A DNA stretch of 64,000 nucleotides from Candidatus Nitronereus thalassa (GTDB taxonomy: Bacteria > Nitrospirota > Nitrospiria > Nitrospirales > UBA8639). The stretch spans positions 2,232,001 to 2,296,000 of the forward strand of contig NZ_JAQOUE010000001.1 of NCBI RefSeq assembly GCF_032191465.1, read 5' to 3'. Under the pieces are notes generated by a model. It saw only the letters and a list, made by a program, of their open reading frames with translations. It was not told the origin of the DNA and searched no databases. The position numbers were made by a program, and so were the translations under genes. Below, one piece after another: positions 36,799 to 46,542 of this stretch; the first letter of the stretch is position 1; each line of letters starts with the position of its first letter.

Positions 36799-38286
36799 TT
36801 AACCATTAGTTTTGGATTCGATTTTGAAAGCCTTAAGAAGTGACCCCAACAGAAGAAGCATGATAAAGGCAAAGGGAAATGCCGCAAGAATGGACCCCGT
36901 TTGAAGACCTTTGAGGCCTCCGGACCACAACAACACAGCCGCGACCACGGATTGCACCACCCCCCATGTCAGTTTCACAGAATTTGGCGGGTTTAAATTA
37001 CCTTTGGTGGTCAAGGTTCCCAACACAAATGTGGCGGAATCGGCGGAGGTAATAAAAAACGTGGAAATGAGAAAAATGGCGATCAATGACATGAGGCCAC
37101 CCAAGGGAAAATGCTCTAGCAATGTAAAAAGGACCACCTCTTTCCCTTGGGCCTCAATCACTTGGTTAAGCCCGGTTTGCTGAAACAATTCCAAAGAGAT
37201 GGCCGTTCCCCCAAAAATCGAAAACCAAAAGGCGCAAAAGAGTGACGGGACAAATAGCACACCGAGAATAAACTCTCGAACGGTCCGGCCTCGTGAAATC
37301 CTGGCAATGAAGGTACCAACAAACGGAGCCCAAGCAATCCACCAGGCCCAATAAAATAATGTCCAATTTTGCACCCACCCTGAGTTATCGAATGGAGCTA
37401 AATTTAAACTCATTTTTGGCAACTTATGGAGATATTCCCCTAAAGCCGAGGTAAAGATTTCCATGATGAATTTGGTTGGCCCTAAAAAAAGGAGGAATAC
37501 CATGAGGGACAGGGCCAAGATCATATTCAAATTACTTAAATACTTAATTCCCCGTTGCAGGCCCGTCTGTGCTGACAACATGTACAACACCGTCACCAAA
37601 CCAATGATGCCCAATTGTGTATTGATCGTATTGGGGACTCCGAACAGATAAGACAGTCCTCCGCTAATTTGGATAGCCCCAAACCCCAACGAAGTGGCTA
37701 CCCCAAAGACCGTGGCAAATACCGCAATAATATCAATGGCATAGCCAGCGGGCCCATCTGTACTCCCCCCTAATATTGGCTTGCAACTTGCGCTAATGAG
37801 GCCAGGCTCCTGTTTTCGAAATTGGAAATACGCAAGACACATACCCACGAGGGTATAGATCGCCCATGGGTGCAATCCCCAATGAAAAAAAGAATATTGC
37901 ATAGCAACCCGCGCAGATTCGGGGGTACCCGGCGACCCAAACGGTGGATCATAAAAATGAGAGATGGGCTCGGCGGCCCCCCAAAACACTAACCCGATCC
38001 CCATTCCGGCACAAAACAGCATGGCAAACCAGGTGAGCAGGGGGAATTCAGGTTTTTCCCCGTCACGTCCTAAGGGAATATCTCCATATTTGGAAAAAAT
38101 AAGTAGAATCACGGTAGTTAAAAAGCCTGCGGCACACAGAAGATAGAACCATCCAAACGCATCCAATAACCAGATTTGGATCGAGCCAGAAACCTTGGCT
38201 AATTGCTTGGGGGCGAAGGCCCCCCAAATGAGAAAAACCGAAGTTAGAGCAAGCGATACGAATAAAACGGGACGACTGTTCTTCAC
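36799..38286 (-). CDS. BCCT family betaine/choline/carnitine transporter
   Basis: This 495-residue inner-membrane protein has 12 predicted helices and the BCCT signature WAWWIAWAPFVGTFIARISR. The tryptophan box in transmembrane segment 8 (WAWWIAWAP) lines the substrate path, and FISTSADSATFVLG-like FFITSADSATFVLG lies near residue 415. It imports osmolytes with Na+ or H+. The start is GTG. It is divergent from the betaine-synthesis methyltransferase gene, so uptake and synthesis of glycine betaine are placed back to back. Confidence 0.92.
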   Translation of the reverse strand: MKNSRPVLFVSLALTSVFLIWGAFAPKQLAKVSGSIQIWLLDAFGWFYLLCAAGFLTTVILLIFSKYGDIPLGRDGEKPEFPLLTWFAMLFCAGMGIGLVFWGAAEPISHFYDPPFGSPGTPESARVAMQYSFFHWGLHPWAIYTLVGMCLAYFQFRKQEPGLISASCKPILGGSTDGPAGYAIDIIAVFATVFGVATSLGFGAIQISGGLSYLFGVPNTINTQLGIIGLVTVLYMLSAQTGLQRGIKYLSNLNMILALSLMVFLLFLGPTKFIMEIFTSALGEYLHKLPKMSLNLAPFDNSGWVQNWTLFYWAWWIAWAPFVGTFIARISRGRTVREFILGVLFVPSLFCAFWFSIFGGTAISLELFQQTGLNQVIEAQGKEVVLFTLLEHFPLGGLMSLIAIFLISTFFITSADSATFVLGTLTTKGNLNPPNSVKLTWGVVQSVVAAVLLWSGGLKGLQTGSILAAFPFAFIMLLLLGSLLKAFKIESKTNG

Positions 38287-38643
38287 CCTTTGGTTACACC
38301 TTTCTCATATGTTATCCATAAAACGACTTCCCACCTAAAAATCATGGTCACCATTGAAAAATATGCAATATTTTCAAATATTTCAATAAATTCATTGCTT
38401 GAATCCTGATCGGAGTAATGAATTTTTCCAGTGTGAAGGGAAGTACCTAAGAACACAAGACTTAATCCCGGTCCTGGAACCGGGGTTGCTCCTTGGCAAA
38501 GAATGACGGTACACTCAAACTCTTCATTGACATCCAGAAGGATCTCTTTCCCCCCACCGACTTGGGAAATGCTCGAAAGCTCCTGGAACCTTGGTTAAAG
38601 GGTCCAAGGTTATTGCAAATTGTTTGAAGGAGGAATTTGTACG
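38287..38643. promoter_or_regulatory. divergent control region between osmolyte genes
   Basis: These 357 gene-free bases have an AT-rich core near 38350-38400 with an imperfect 20-base palindrome GAAAAATATGCAATATTTTC (about 38355-38374). It likely contains promoters for both the BCCT gene (-) and the methyltransferase (+). Confidence 0.45.
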
Positions 38644-40296
38644 ATGGCAAAAGAACAGGCTTATGGAGCCAACCCTATCGCCCAGCGAAAAACCGACCTA
38701 TACAAAAAGGAATATGTCCATAGTTTTGTTCGCAAATGGGATGAACTTATCGATTGGGACGCCAGAGCCACCAGTGAGGGGGACTTTTTCATTAACCTGA
38801 TGAAGGAACGGGGAGTTAAAAGGGTCCTCGATGTCGCCACAGGGACAGGCTTCCATTCAATTCGGCTTCTGAAAGCCGGATTCGAAGTCACCTCAGCCGA
38901 CGGGAGCCCTGAGATGTTGGCCCAGGCATTTGAGAATGCTCGGCGAGCAGGGTTTATTTTGCAGACCATCCATGCAGATTGGAGATGGCTGAGCCGGGAC
39001 ATTCACAATAAATATGATGCCGTCATCTGCTTGGGGAATTCCCTGACACATTTGTTTTCCGAACAAGACCGACGAAAGGCCCTGGCAGAGTTCTATACCG
39101 CCTTAAAACACGATGGCGTACTTATTCTCGACCAACGGAACTACGATGGGATTTTAGACAACGGGTTCACCTCAAAACATGTGTACTATTATTGCGGTGA
39201 TAATGTTTCCGCAGAACCGGAATATGTGGATGAAGGGCTAGCCCGCTTTCGTTACCGCTTTCCAGATAACTCCGAATACCATCTGAACATGTTTCCGCTT
39301 CGGAAAGAATATGTTCGAAACCTTATGGGCCAAGTTGGCTTTCAGCAAATCAAAACGTATGGGGATTTTCAAGAAACCCACCGCATCGAAGATCCAGACT
39401 TTTTCATTCATGTCGCCGAAAAACTGTATAAAAACGAAGAGCGCTCCCAAAAAGTCGATATTGCTTCAACCTATTCTCAAACCGTGGAAACCGCGAGAAC
39501 CTATTACAATAGCACCGATGCCGACCGCTTCTATGCGACCATCTGGGGGGGAGAGGACATTCATATTGGTTTGTATGAACAGGAAAGCGATACCATTGCT
39601 GATGCGAGTCGCCGCACCGTAGAAACGATGGCTTCGATGCTTCAAGATCTTGGACCAAGAACCCGTGTGCTCGATATCGGATCAGGATATGGAGGTTCTG
39701 CCCGATATTTAGTGAAGGCATTTGGTTGTCATGTTGGTTGTTTGAATCTGAGCGAAATTCAAAACAAACGAAATCGAGAATTAAATATCCGCGACGGATT
39801 GTCGTTAGCCATTAATGTCGTCGATGGGAATTTTGAGGATATCCCCCTCCCAGATGATAGCGTGGATATTGTCTGGTCCCAGGATGCCATTCTACATAGC
39901 GGGAATAAGAAGAAAGTCTTCGAAGAAGTTCATCGGGTCCTAGCCCAAGGCGGACAGTTTATTTTTACGGACCCCATGCAAAGTGAAACTTGCCCCAAGG
40001 ACGCCTTAACACCGATTCTCGAACGGATTCATCTCGACTCTTTAGGGTCAGTTCAATACTACAAGGAGTTACTGCTTGGCTTGGGATTTAAGGAAGTTGC
40101 GATCAGTGACCATTCGAAGCAATTAGCAAATCACTATGGCCGAGTTCTTAAGGAAGTTGAGGCCAACACCTTTAACCTCAGCCGTGTCTGCAGTGACGAA
40201 TATGTTGAGCGCATGAAAATTGGCCTTCAACATTGGGTCGATGGCGGCAAGGCAGGAAATTTGAAGTGGGGAATCCTTCACTTTCAGAAAACGTGA
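38644..40296 (+). CDS. fused glycine/sarcosine and dimethylglycine methyltransferase
   Basis: This enzyme of about 550 residues makes glycine betaine by three SAM-dependent methylations of glycine. The N-terminal half is GSMT-like with motif I VLDVATGTG (residues 61-69). The C-terminal half is SDMT-like with VLDIGSGYGGSARYLVKAF from residue 342. The two domains together match the fused form known from some halophiles. Start 38644 has GGAGG ten bases ahead; the TTG at 38620 is less likely. It is divergent from the BCCT transporter, consistent with salt-stress regulation. Confidence 0.92.
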   Translation: MAKEQAYGANPIAQRKTDLYKKEYVHSFVRKWDELIDWDARATSEGDFFINLMKERGVKRVLDVATGTGFHSIRLLKAGFEVTSADGSPEMLAQAFENARRAGFILQTIHADWRWLSRDIHNKYDAVICLGNSLTHLFSEQDRRKALAEFYTALKHDGVLILDQRNYDGILDNGFTSKHVYYYCGDNVSAEPEYVDEGLARFRYRFPDNSEYHLNMFPLRKEYVRNLMGQVGFQQIKTYGDFQETHRIEDPDFFIHVAEKLYKNEERSQKVDIASTYSQTVETARTYYNSTDADRFYATIWGGEDIHIGLYEQESDTIADASRRTVETMASMLQDLGPRTRVLDIGSGYGGSARYLVKAFGCHVGCLNLSEIQNKRNRELNIRDGLSLAINVVDGNFEDIPLPDDSVDIVWSQDAILHSGNKKKVFEEVHRVLAQGGQFIFTDPMQSETCPKDALTPILERIHLDSLGSVQYYKELLLGLGFKEVAISDHSKQLANHYGRVLKEVEANTFNLSRVCSDEYVERMKIGLQHWVDGGKAGNLKWGILHFQKT

Positions 40297-40465
40297 TAAG
40301 ATCGTATCCCGACCTTCGTATTTCGAAAGGAAAACCCGGTTATTTTAAAATGACTTTTCTCCTGGGTTTGCCCCACAAGAGGAGCCACAACAAACTCGCC
40401 CAAAGCCTTCCAAGGCTAAAAAATTGTGACAAATTGATAGATTTTTTAACGAGATACGCCGAACC

Positions 40466-41851
40466 CTACCGTTCTATTTTCAAGGACTTGGCGGGCTTAG
40501 CAAAATCCCCTGAGGCGCCGAATCGACCTTCCGTCCCGAGCACTTTATCAGTATCGGTATACTGCAGATCTTGACGGGAATCCTGGCCTTCTTCTTTCAA
40601 TGGTTCCCATCCTAATTTTTCCAATGTCTCTAACACGGTCTTTTTTAACGCACTAGTCGCAGTCAACCGAGTCGAGGCAAAGGCCAATACCCGCTCGCTT
40701 TCTTTTTCGACCTTGGAGGCATCAGGGTCATGAAGAAAAGCCACTAATGGCTCAATGGCCACGTCTCCAATTAAAATGAGTGAATTCGCGGCGTACTCTC
40801 GTAACACAATGTCTTTTAACAGGAAAATAAGGTCCGGAATGACCTTGGGGTCACGGAAATGCCCTAAGGCCGTGGCTGCCGACTCCTTAATGAGCTGATC
40901 TTCACTAATAATGCACCCAGGCGTTGGAGTGCCATTTTGAGGAATCCCTTTCCCTTTCAGGGCATCTAACACTGGGTGCAAGGCTCGAGCATCTCCAATC
41001 ATTCCCAAGGAAGCAATGGCATGCCGTTTGACGGATCCATCTTTCATGGCCTCGATCAAACCAGGAACAGCCCGTGGATCTCCAATGATACCCAAGGCAA
41101 TGGTGGCATCTTCTCGGACGGCGCGGTCCTCGTCTTTGAGCATGCCGACTAAAGCATCCACGACTTCTGGATCTTTAGTCCAGGCCCGTCCCATTTGATA
41201 GTCCGTGGTCATTCCGCCTAACGCCCGAACACCGTGACAACGAACGACAAAATGCGGATCTTTCAAGGTTTCGATTAACGCGGGAATGGAGGCCTTTCCA
41301 ATATACACCAGAGCAGTGCCAGCAGTTTCTCGAACGATCTTTGAGGTATCTTTGAATAGTTTAATGAGGGCCGGAATGGCTTTGGGATCCCCAATTCGAC
41401 CTAAGGACTCCGCCGCAGCGCTTTTGACTGCGCCATCTCGATCTCGGCAAGTAATTGTCAGGCCCTGTACCGCCTGAGGATCTTTGAGCAAACCCAGTGC
41501 CTTGGCCGATTGCTCGCGCACCCGCCAGCGTTCGTCCTTTAAACAGGTGATCAATTTTGGAACCGTGCCCGTCCCCATGGAGGCCATGGCGGAAACCGCC
41601 TCGGCCTGAACTTCCATCATGCTATCATTAAACAAGGTAATGAGCCCATCGATGGCTTGTTCTCCACCAATTTTTGCCAAGGCCCATCCCACCTGAGCTC
41701 GGACGGCCCAGTAATCATCTTCTAAAGCGGTCAGGAGTGCTTCTAGCGTACTCGGGTCGCCCAATTCCGCCAGCGCCTTGGCGGCTTCTTCGCGTGTGGC
41801 GTCATCGACATCTTCTAAAGCTTCAAGCCAATCTTGTACACGTTGGGACAT
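40466..41851 (-). CDS. HEAT-repeat protein, second locus
   Basis: This 461-residue alpha-solenoid has about 12 repeats from residue 10 (ALEDVDDATREEAAKALAEL) to about residue 420, followed by a charged, non-repeat C-terminus (EGQDSRQDLQYTDTD). It has the same repeat consensus as the proteins at 32.8-36.5 kb and probably shares an ancestor. It is the last gene of a minus-strand group with an exported protein and a degenerate phosphatase. Confidence 0.85.
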   Translation of the reverse strand: MSQRVQDWLEALEDVDDATREEAAKALAELGDPSTLEALLTALEDDYWAVRAQVGWALAKIGGEQAIDGLITLFNDSMMEVQAEAVSAMASMGTGTVPKLITCLKDERWRVREQSAKALGLLKDPQAVQGLTITCRDRDGAVKSAAAESLGRIGDPKAIPALIKLFKDTSKIVRETAGTALVYIGKASIPALIETLKDPHFVVRCHGVRALGGMTTDYQMGRAWTKDPEVVDALVGMLKDEDRAVREDATIALGIIGDPRAVPGLIEAMKDGSVKRHAIASLGMIGDARALHPVLDALKGKGIPQNGTPTPGCIISEDQLIKESAATALGHFRDPKVIPDLIFLLKDIVLREYAANSLILIGDVAIEPLVAFLHDPDASKVEKESERVLAFASTRLTATSALKKTVLETLEKLGWEPLKEEGQDSRQDLQYTDTDKVLGTEGRFGASGDFAKPAKSLKIER

Positions 41852-41862
41852 GGAGTGCCCTT

Positions 41863-42336
41863 CTAATTCTGATTCGGATAGTCGTAATCAGGATCTTGTT
41901 TATAGGGTTGCGTATGGCTGCATACAATCACCAGCTTATGGGTGCCACGCCCTTGGACACATTGAGATAAGGATTCCGAAAATTCTAATTGCCCATCAAG
42001 GGTCACGCGAAATAAAAAATCGAAGGTAAAGGTGCCAAATCGATACTCTCCAGGTTTCAATTTAATTTCATGCACCTCAGTCGTCTTGAAGGATTCATAT
42101 GTGGTCGGATCTTTGGTCCAAATCAAGGGGGTAACTCCAGGCACATGCCACCAGGTCGGTGGGTCGAGGGCAGTGGGATCGATCGTGATGGTATGTTCTC
42201 TCGTCAGAGGATTCACAGGATCAGCAGCATGTCCAGATCCAAACTGAAATAGTGCAAGGAGTATTCCAAGCGCAGCTCCGGACAAAAATCCGGATCGTGT
42301 ACTGTGATTGAGAAATTTATCGTGCAAAGCTCTCAT
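41863..42336 (-). CDS. small exported protein
   Basis: This protein of about 157 residues has a signal-like hydrophobic stretch (GFLSGAALGILLALFQFGSGHA) and a beta-rich mature part rich in Trp, Pro and Thr (DPPTWWHVPGVTPLIWTKDP, then EIKLKPGEYRFGTFTFDFLF). Two Cys near the end could form a disulfide. This pattern suggests a cupredoxin-like or immunoglobulin-like fold, but no copper ligand set is visible. It overlaps the phosphatase-like gene by about 20 bases, implying coupling. Confidence 0.7.
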   Translation of the reverse strand: MRALHDKFLNHSTRSGFLSGAALGILLALFQFGSGHAADPVNPLTREHTITIDPTALDPPTWWHVPGVTPLIWTKDPTTYESFKTTEVHEIKLKPGEYRFGTFTFDFLFRVTLDGQLEFSESLSQCVQGRGTHKLVIVCSHTQPYKQDPDYDYPNQN

Positions 42337-43327
42337 TGCCAGTGGTCTTTCTTTCAGGGGTTTTGATGAAAATTTCATTGAGTGCCTTACTTTCCCATTC
42401 CGTATGCGTTTCGAGCCCTAAGGCTTCCATCACCGTCGCGCCGGTATCCATGATAGAAACTGGGGCGACAATACGGTGCCCGGATTTAATGTTTGCCCCC
42501 CAGGCAATCCAGGGAACGGACATCCCGAGGTTGGTCGTACCCAACGACCCATTTTTTTGTCCATTGGCGCCAGAGCCCTGCCCATTTAAACCCGTGACAA
42601 TCACCATGGTCTTATCAAGTACTTCATGGCGAGAATACAGTGCCAGAACATCTCCAATGGCTTTATCTGTCGCCGAAAGGGCTTTGGAATAGGCTGGGGA
42701 ATCCCATCCACGTTTTAAGGCGGCATCCATTGGCGCGGGCACATGCATGACTAGTAGCCCCGGGACCTCAAAGAGCCGAAATCCATAACCACCCTGGCTC
42801 ACAACCTTGGTCAGGTAATCATCAATATACCCCACCACGGTCCCAGGGTTGCATTGGGGTTTGGATTTTCCGCAGGTCTGCAGATCCACATAAATTTCCG
42901 GTCTGGACAATTGATAAAACCGCTCATCCATAATAAAGAGGGCGGTATCCACCCCACCAGCTAAATCCAGATAATCAAACAAGGTGGGCGACCGAAGAAA
43001 GGATCGTGAGAAATCATACGTCTCCCAATCGGCATTCACGCGATGTCTGGCAACAGGTTCCCCAGTCAGGAGAGTCGCCATCGCGGGCACTGTGAGGGGA
43101 GGGGAAACCGATTGGGCATCAAGTTTGGCAGCCCCTTCTTTGGCCATCTTCTTGAGAATCGGCATATCATGGGCTTCTATCGCCTCATTGTTGACACCTT
43201 CTAATACAAACAAAAGAACATGATTGGTCGTAGCCCAAGCCGGGGAAGGAAGAACAAGCCAAAAGCTCAAGAGGACCATGCCCAATCCCAAAACAGATGC
43301 AAGCCGGAAAGATAATGAATTATTCAT
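42317..43327 (-). CDS. alkaline-phosphatase-fold protein with missing metal ligands
   Basis: This 336-residue exported protein (signal ending in LPSPAWA) has the alkaline phosphatase/nucleotide pyrophosphatase fold. The putative nucleophile Thr79 is in SPPLTVPAMATLLTGE. However, the first metal-binding Asp is replaced by Glu43 (LLFVLEGVNNEAIEA). The usual 'DHG' is GLNGQG (VTGLNGQGSG), so the usual Asp and His ligands are absent, and the terminal His region also differs. It may be a catalytically dead scaffold. It is followed by the exported protein and HEAT protein. Confidence 0.8.
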   Translation of the reverse strand: MNNSLSFRLASVLGLGMVLLSFWLVLPSPAWATTNHVLLFVLEGVNNEAIEAHDMPILKKMAKEGAAKLDAQSVSPPLTVPAMATLLTGEPVARHRVNADWETYDFSRSFLRSPTLFDYLDLAGGVDTALFIMDERFYQLSRPEIYVDLQTCGKSKPQCNPGTVVGYIDDYLTKVVSQGGYGFRLFEVPGLLVMHVPAPMDAALKRGWDSPAYSKALSATDKAIGDVLALYSRHEVLDKTMVIVTGLNGQGSGANGQKNGSLGTTNLGMSVPWIAWGANIKSGHRIVAPVSIMDTGATVMEALGLETHTEWESKALNEIFIKTPERKTTGNESFAR

Positions 43328-43600
43328 GATAGTTTTGTGTGATGTTAGGTGAAAAGATTTATGGGTTTGCGAATTTCAAAATTAAACAAAACGCCTGCCA
43401 CAACAGTTGAAATCAACTTAACACGCAAATTTTCTGACGGTCAACTGCGGTAATCTATTCAGGCGTTCCGGCAAAAAAGATGCTTGGTGAGACTATGTAC
43501 ACTTTGTTCGCCGTTGCACGGCTACTATCGTTCAGGGTATGAGATTAGCCAGAGATAGTCTAAAAATTACTAATATTTTCTTGACCAGGGCCATGAACTG

Positions 43601-44866
43601 ATGCCGGAAGATAATAATTTTCATCATGCAAAATATTCCAGGTCCGATCCTGCCAATCGAGTTACGTACTTGACCCTTGAACCCGGGGCTGCGCCCTTTT
43701 CCCCCGCATGGAAGGAATCGTTAGGAGTTGCCGGAAAAACCCTCCATGATTCTGGGGTGCGACTAGTTCTCCTATTATATGGCTCATACTTGGGAGCTGA
43801 TTTATTTGGAGCCGGGCGTCTTGATGCAGTTGGCGGGCTTAAGAGAGGGTATTCCCGCGGTATACCAGGTCTGGAATCACTCCTGGCCATGTTGAGACCT
43901 GGGGATTACCAAAAGTGTCGGGAGGATGAAACCCTTACCCCACCCTTTGCCAATGACGAGGCGACTAAAACCCGAATCGACAAATGCGTAAAGGATCACG
44001 GAAATTTTTCCTCGGAATATCAACAGGGCCTTCAGGAAGCTCTTTCCTCATCAACATTAACTCCAATTACCTGCGTTCGCCACCTCTGGTCATCCCGACA
44101 TCATCACCTTGGAAGAATGGAAGGGGCACTTTATCTTTTCCATGAATTGATGAGACTTCAACGAGAACTGCATTTGACCCAAGACCACCGGATTCTCATA
44201 TTGGCCCATGGACATGCTGGACAACTCACAGCCTTGCTTTCGAATTTATTAGGGCCAGAGGAATCTTTTGTTCGAGGAGACCTCATTGAGGCTCTAGGTC
44301 AATTTTACGGACAGTCCGATTCGCCACCACCTGCCCTGACCCATCTTCAGGAGTTGGATCAATTTCTTGCCACCAATCAAAACCAATCCTTTCCTGCCCT
44401 GGATGTCGTCACCTTAGGAACGGCCATACGGTATGGATGGAATACCAGTGGAATCGGGAAATTGCTTCACCTGGTCAACCACCGCCCCCTACGAAGCGAT
44501 GGCAAACGTTGGCTGGCAAAAATGGACTTGCCAAACATCGTTATGGAAATGCCAGCCGTCATGGGCGGGGACTACGTTCAGCAATTAGCCGTGGCCAGCA
44601 CCGATGCGGTCCCGGCCACACCACTCCAAGAGGAATTCAATCAAACCCTCCAGGAAAACTTAGAACCCTACGATGGATTTGAACGATGGCTGGAATGCGC
44701 AAGGCGGGTGACACGATGCCCCAATGATGGCCGGTGCTTCCTTATTGATTACCAAGATGCCGGGGAAGGCTCACCTGCAGAACACCTGTATGGACATGCC
44801 TGTTATACTCAGCTTTCGACATTGCTTTTTCAGACCAGACAGATCGCGAAAGCCTTTTACTCCTAG
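43601..44866 (+). CDS. hypothetical protein, hydrolase-like motif
   Basis: A soluble protein of 421 residues that I do not recognise. HRILILAHGHAGQLTALLSNLL near residue 196 looks like the nucleophile-elbow neighbourhood of alpha/beta hydrolases (strand, HGH, helix), but the expected Gly-x-Ser-x-Gly is absent. VVTLGTAIRYGWN and LLHLVNHRP follow. It has no signal peptide or membrane helix. It is flanked by intergenic gaps of 273 and 208 bases and seems monocistronic. Confidence 0.6.
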   Translation: MPEDNNFHHAKYSRSDPANRVTYLTLEPGAAPFSPAWKESLGVAGKTLHDSGVRLVLLLYGSYLGADLFGAGRLDAVGGLKRGYSRGIPGLESLLAMLRPGDYQKCREDETLTPPFANDEATKTRIDKCVKDHGNFSSEYQQGLQEALSSSTLTPITCVRHLWSSRHHHLGRMEGALYLFHELMRLQRELHLTQDHRILILAHGHAGQLTALLSNLLGPEESFVRGDLIEALGQFYGQSDSPPPALTHLQELDQFLATNQNQSFPALDVVTLGTAIRYGWNTSGIGKLLHLVNHRPLRSDGKRWLAKMDLPNIVMEMPAVMGGDYVQQLAVASTDAVPATPLQEEFNQTLQENLEPYDGFERWLECARRVTRCPNDGRCFLIDYQDAGEGSPAEHLYGHACYTQLSTLLFQTRQIAKAFYS

Positions 44867-45074
44867 CCCTTTCTTCCTATTTTTTGGTGCAGTTAGGTCT
44901 TTTGGGGGCATTGACCCTGCTTTCCTACTTGTGGTATCCCTCCACAGTTTGTCCGAACCAGATCCAGGCGACCCAATTCGTTGCAACTGGTTGGCATAAA
45001 TTGTTAAGCAGGTCATACACATAAACACACAAGTAAATTTTTCGGTTCATTCATTCTAGTTTGAGTACACAAAT

Positions 45075-46253
45075 ATGATTATCGGTGTCCCTAAAGAAAC
45101 ATATCCCGGTGAAACACGGGTGGCATTAATTCCAGCCGTCATTCCCTCCCTCATTAAGGCAGGCATGGAAGTCCACATTGAAAGTGGGGCGGGTGCAGAA
45201 TCAGGTTACCCTGATTCCGCTTATACTGAAAAAGGTGCCGCCATTGCCTCTTCCCGCCTCCAATTATTTGAAACCGCCAAGATCATTGTGCAAGTTCGCT
45301 TGCTGGGAGCCAATCCGGAACAGGGCAAAACCGATTTACCCTTGATGCAAGACGGGCAATTGATTATTGGGCTGGCAGAAGCGCTTTCCAATCCTCATGC
45401 CCTTCGAGAACTGAATACCCGAAAAGTTCTGGCCTTCGCTATGGAACTCATGCCGCGCATTACCCGCGCACAAAGTATGGATGTTCTTTCCTCCATGGGC
45501 ACTGTGGCCGGGTACAAAGCTGTACTGATGGCGGCCAATGCCTTGCCAAAAATGTTTCCCATGCTCATGACGGCCGCAGGAACCGTGGCGCCATCCAAAG
45601 TGTTGATTATTGGAGCTGGCGTGGCCGGGCTTCAGGCCATTTCCATGGCCCGACGGTTAGGGGCCTCGGTCGAAGCTTATGACCTTCGACCTGCCGTGAA
45701 GGAACAGGTATTAAGCCTCGGAGCAAAATTCGTCGATCTTCCTCTAGAGACGGCTGATTCCGAAGATAAGGGCGGCTATGCCAAAGCTCAAGATGAGGAA
45801 TTCTATCGAAAACAGCGAGAATTATTAGGGAAGGTCATTGCCTCCAGTGATGTGGTAGTTACGACCGCTGCCGTCCCAGGAAAAAAGGCGCCGATTTTGA
45901 TCACCGCCGACATGGTCGCGGCTATGGCTCCCGGTTCAGTCATTGTGGATTTGGCGGCTGAACGAGGCGGAAACTGCGAACTCACCAAAGCCAATCAAAC
46001 GGTTGTCGCCCACGGAGTTACCATTATCGGTCAGGAAAACATTCCTTCTCAGGTACCGTATCATGCGAGCCAAATGTACAGTAAAAACATTGCCACCTTC
46101 CTCCTCCATTTAGTGAAAAAGGGAGAATTAACGCTCAACATGGAGGATGAAATTACGCGAGAAACTTTGTTAACCCGCGATGGGGAGATTGTCCATTCGC
46201 GGGTCCGCGAAATTTTAGGGCCCTTAGCTGGAAGACGAGCAGAGGAGACATAA
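45075..46253 (+). CDS. pntAA: NAD(P) transhydrogenase alpha subunit, domain I part
   Basis: This 392-residue protein binds NAD(H) in proton-translocating transhydrogenase. It has the N-terminal AlaDh/PNT pattern VPKETYPGETRVALIPAVIP. Its NAD site is VLIIGAGVAGLQAISMARRLGA (about residue 175), and APSKVLII precedes it. Unlike E. coli PntA, it lacks the membrane helices, which are on the next gene. It is the split form common in many bacteria. Start ATG 45075. It is the first of three adjacent genes. Confidence 0.93.
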   Translation: MIIGVPKETYPGETRVALIPAVIPSLIKAGMEVHIESGAGAESGYPDSAYTEKGAAIASSRLQLFETAKIIVQVRLLGANPEQGKTDLPLMQDGQLIIGLAEALSNPHALRELNTRKVLAFAMELMPRITRAQSMDVLSSMGTVAGYKAVLMAANALPKMFPMLMTAAGTVAPSKVLIIGAGVAGLQAISMARRLGASVEAYDLRPAVKEQVLSLGAKFVDLPLETADSEDKGGYAKAQDEEFYRKQRELLGKVIASSDVVVTTAAVPGKKAPILITADMVAAMAPGSVIVDLAAERGGNCELTKANQTVVAHGVTIIGQENIPSQVPYHASQMYSKNIATFLLHLVKKGELTLNMEDEITRETLLTRDGEIVHSRVREILGPLAGRRAEET

Positions 46254-46260
46254 AAAGACC

Positions 46261-46539
46261 ATGGATATTATTTCCGGAATTACCATTTTTGTACTTGCCA
46301 TTTTTATTGGGTTTGAAATTATCAACAAGATTCCGCCGACCCTCCATACGCCACTGATGTCCGGGTCTAACGCCATTTCGGGAATTACAATTGTTGGGGC
46401 CCTGCTCTCTTCAGGATCTCAGCATACGATGGTGACCACGGTCCTGGGATTCCTGGCGCTCCTTTTCGCAACGATTAACGCCGTTGGCGGGTTCATGGTC
46501 ACAAACAGAATGTTGGAAATGTTTAAAAGAAAAGTCTAA
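46261..46539 (+). CDS. pntAB: NAD(P) transhydrogenase alpha subunit, membrane part
   Basis: This 92-residue membrane protein has three helices: ISGITIFVLAIFIGFEII, then IPPTLHTPLMSGSNAISGI, which is conserved in the proton channel, and TTVLGFLALLFATINAVGG. It corresponds to the C-terminal domain of fused PntA. It starts seven bases after pntAA and ends four before pntB, so it is certainly in the operon. Confidence 0.93.
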   Translation: MDIISGITIFVLAIFIGFEIINKIPPTLHTPLMSGSNAISGITIVGALLSSGSQHTMVTTVLGFLALLFATINAVGGFMVTNRMLEMFKRKV

Positions 46540-46542
46540 GAC

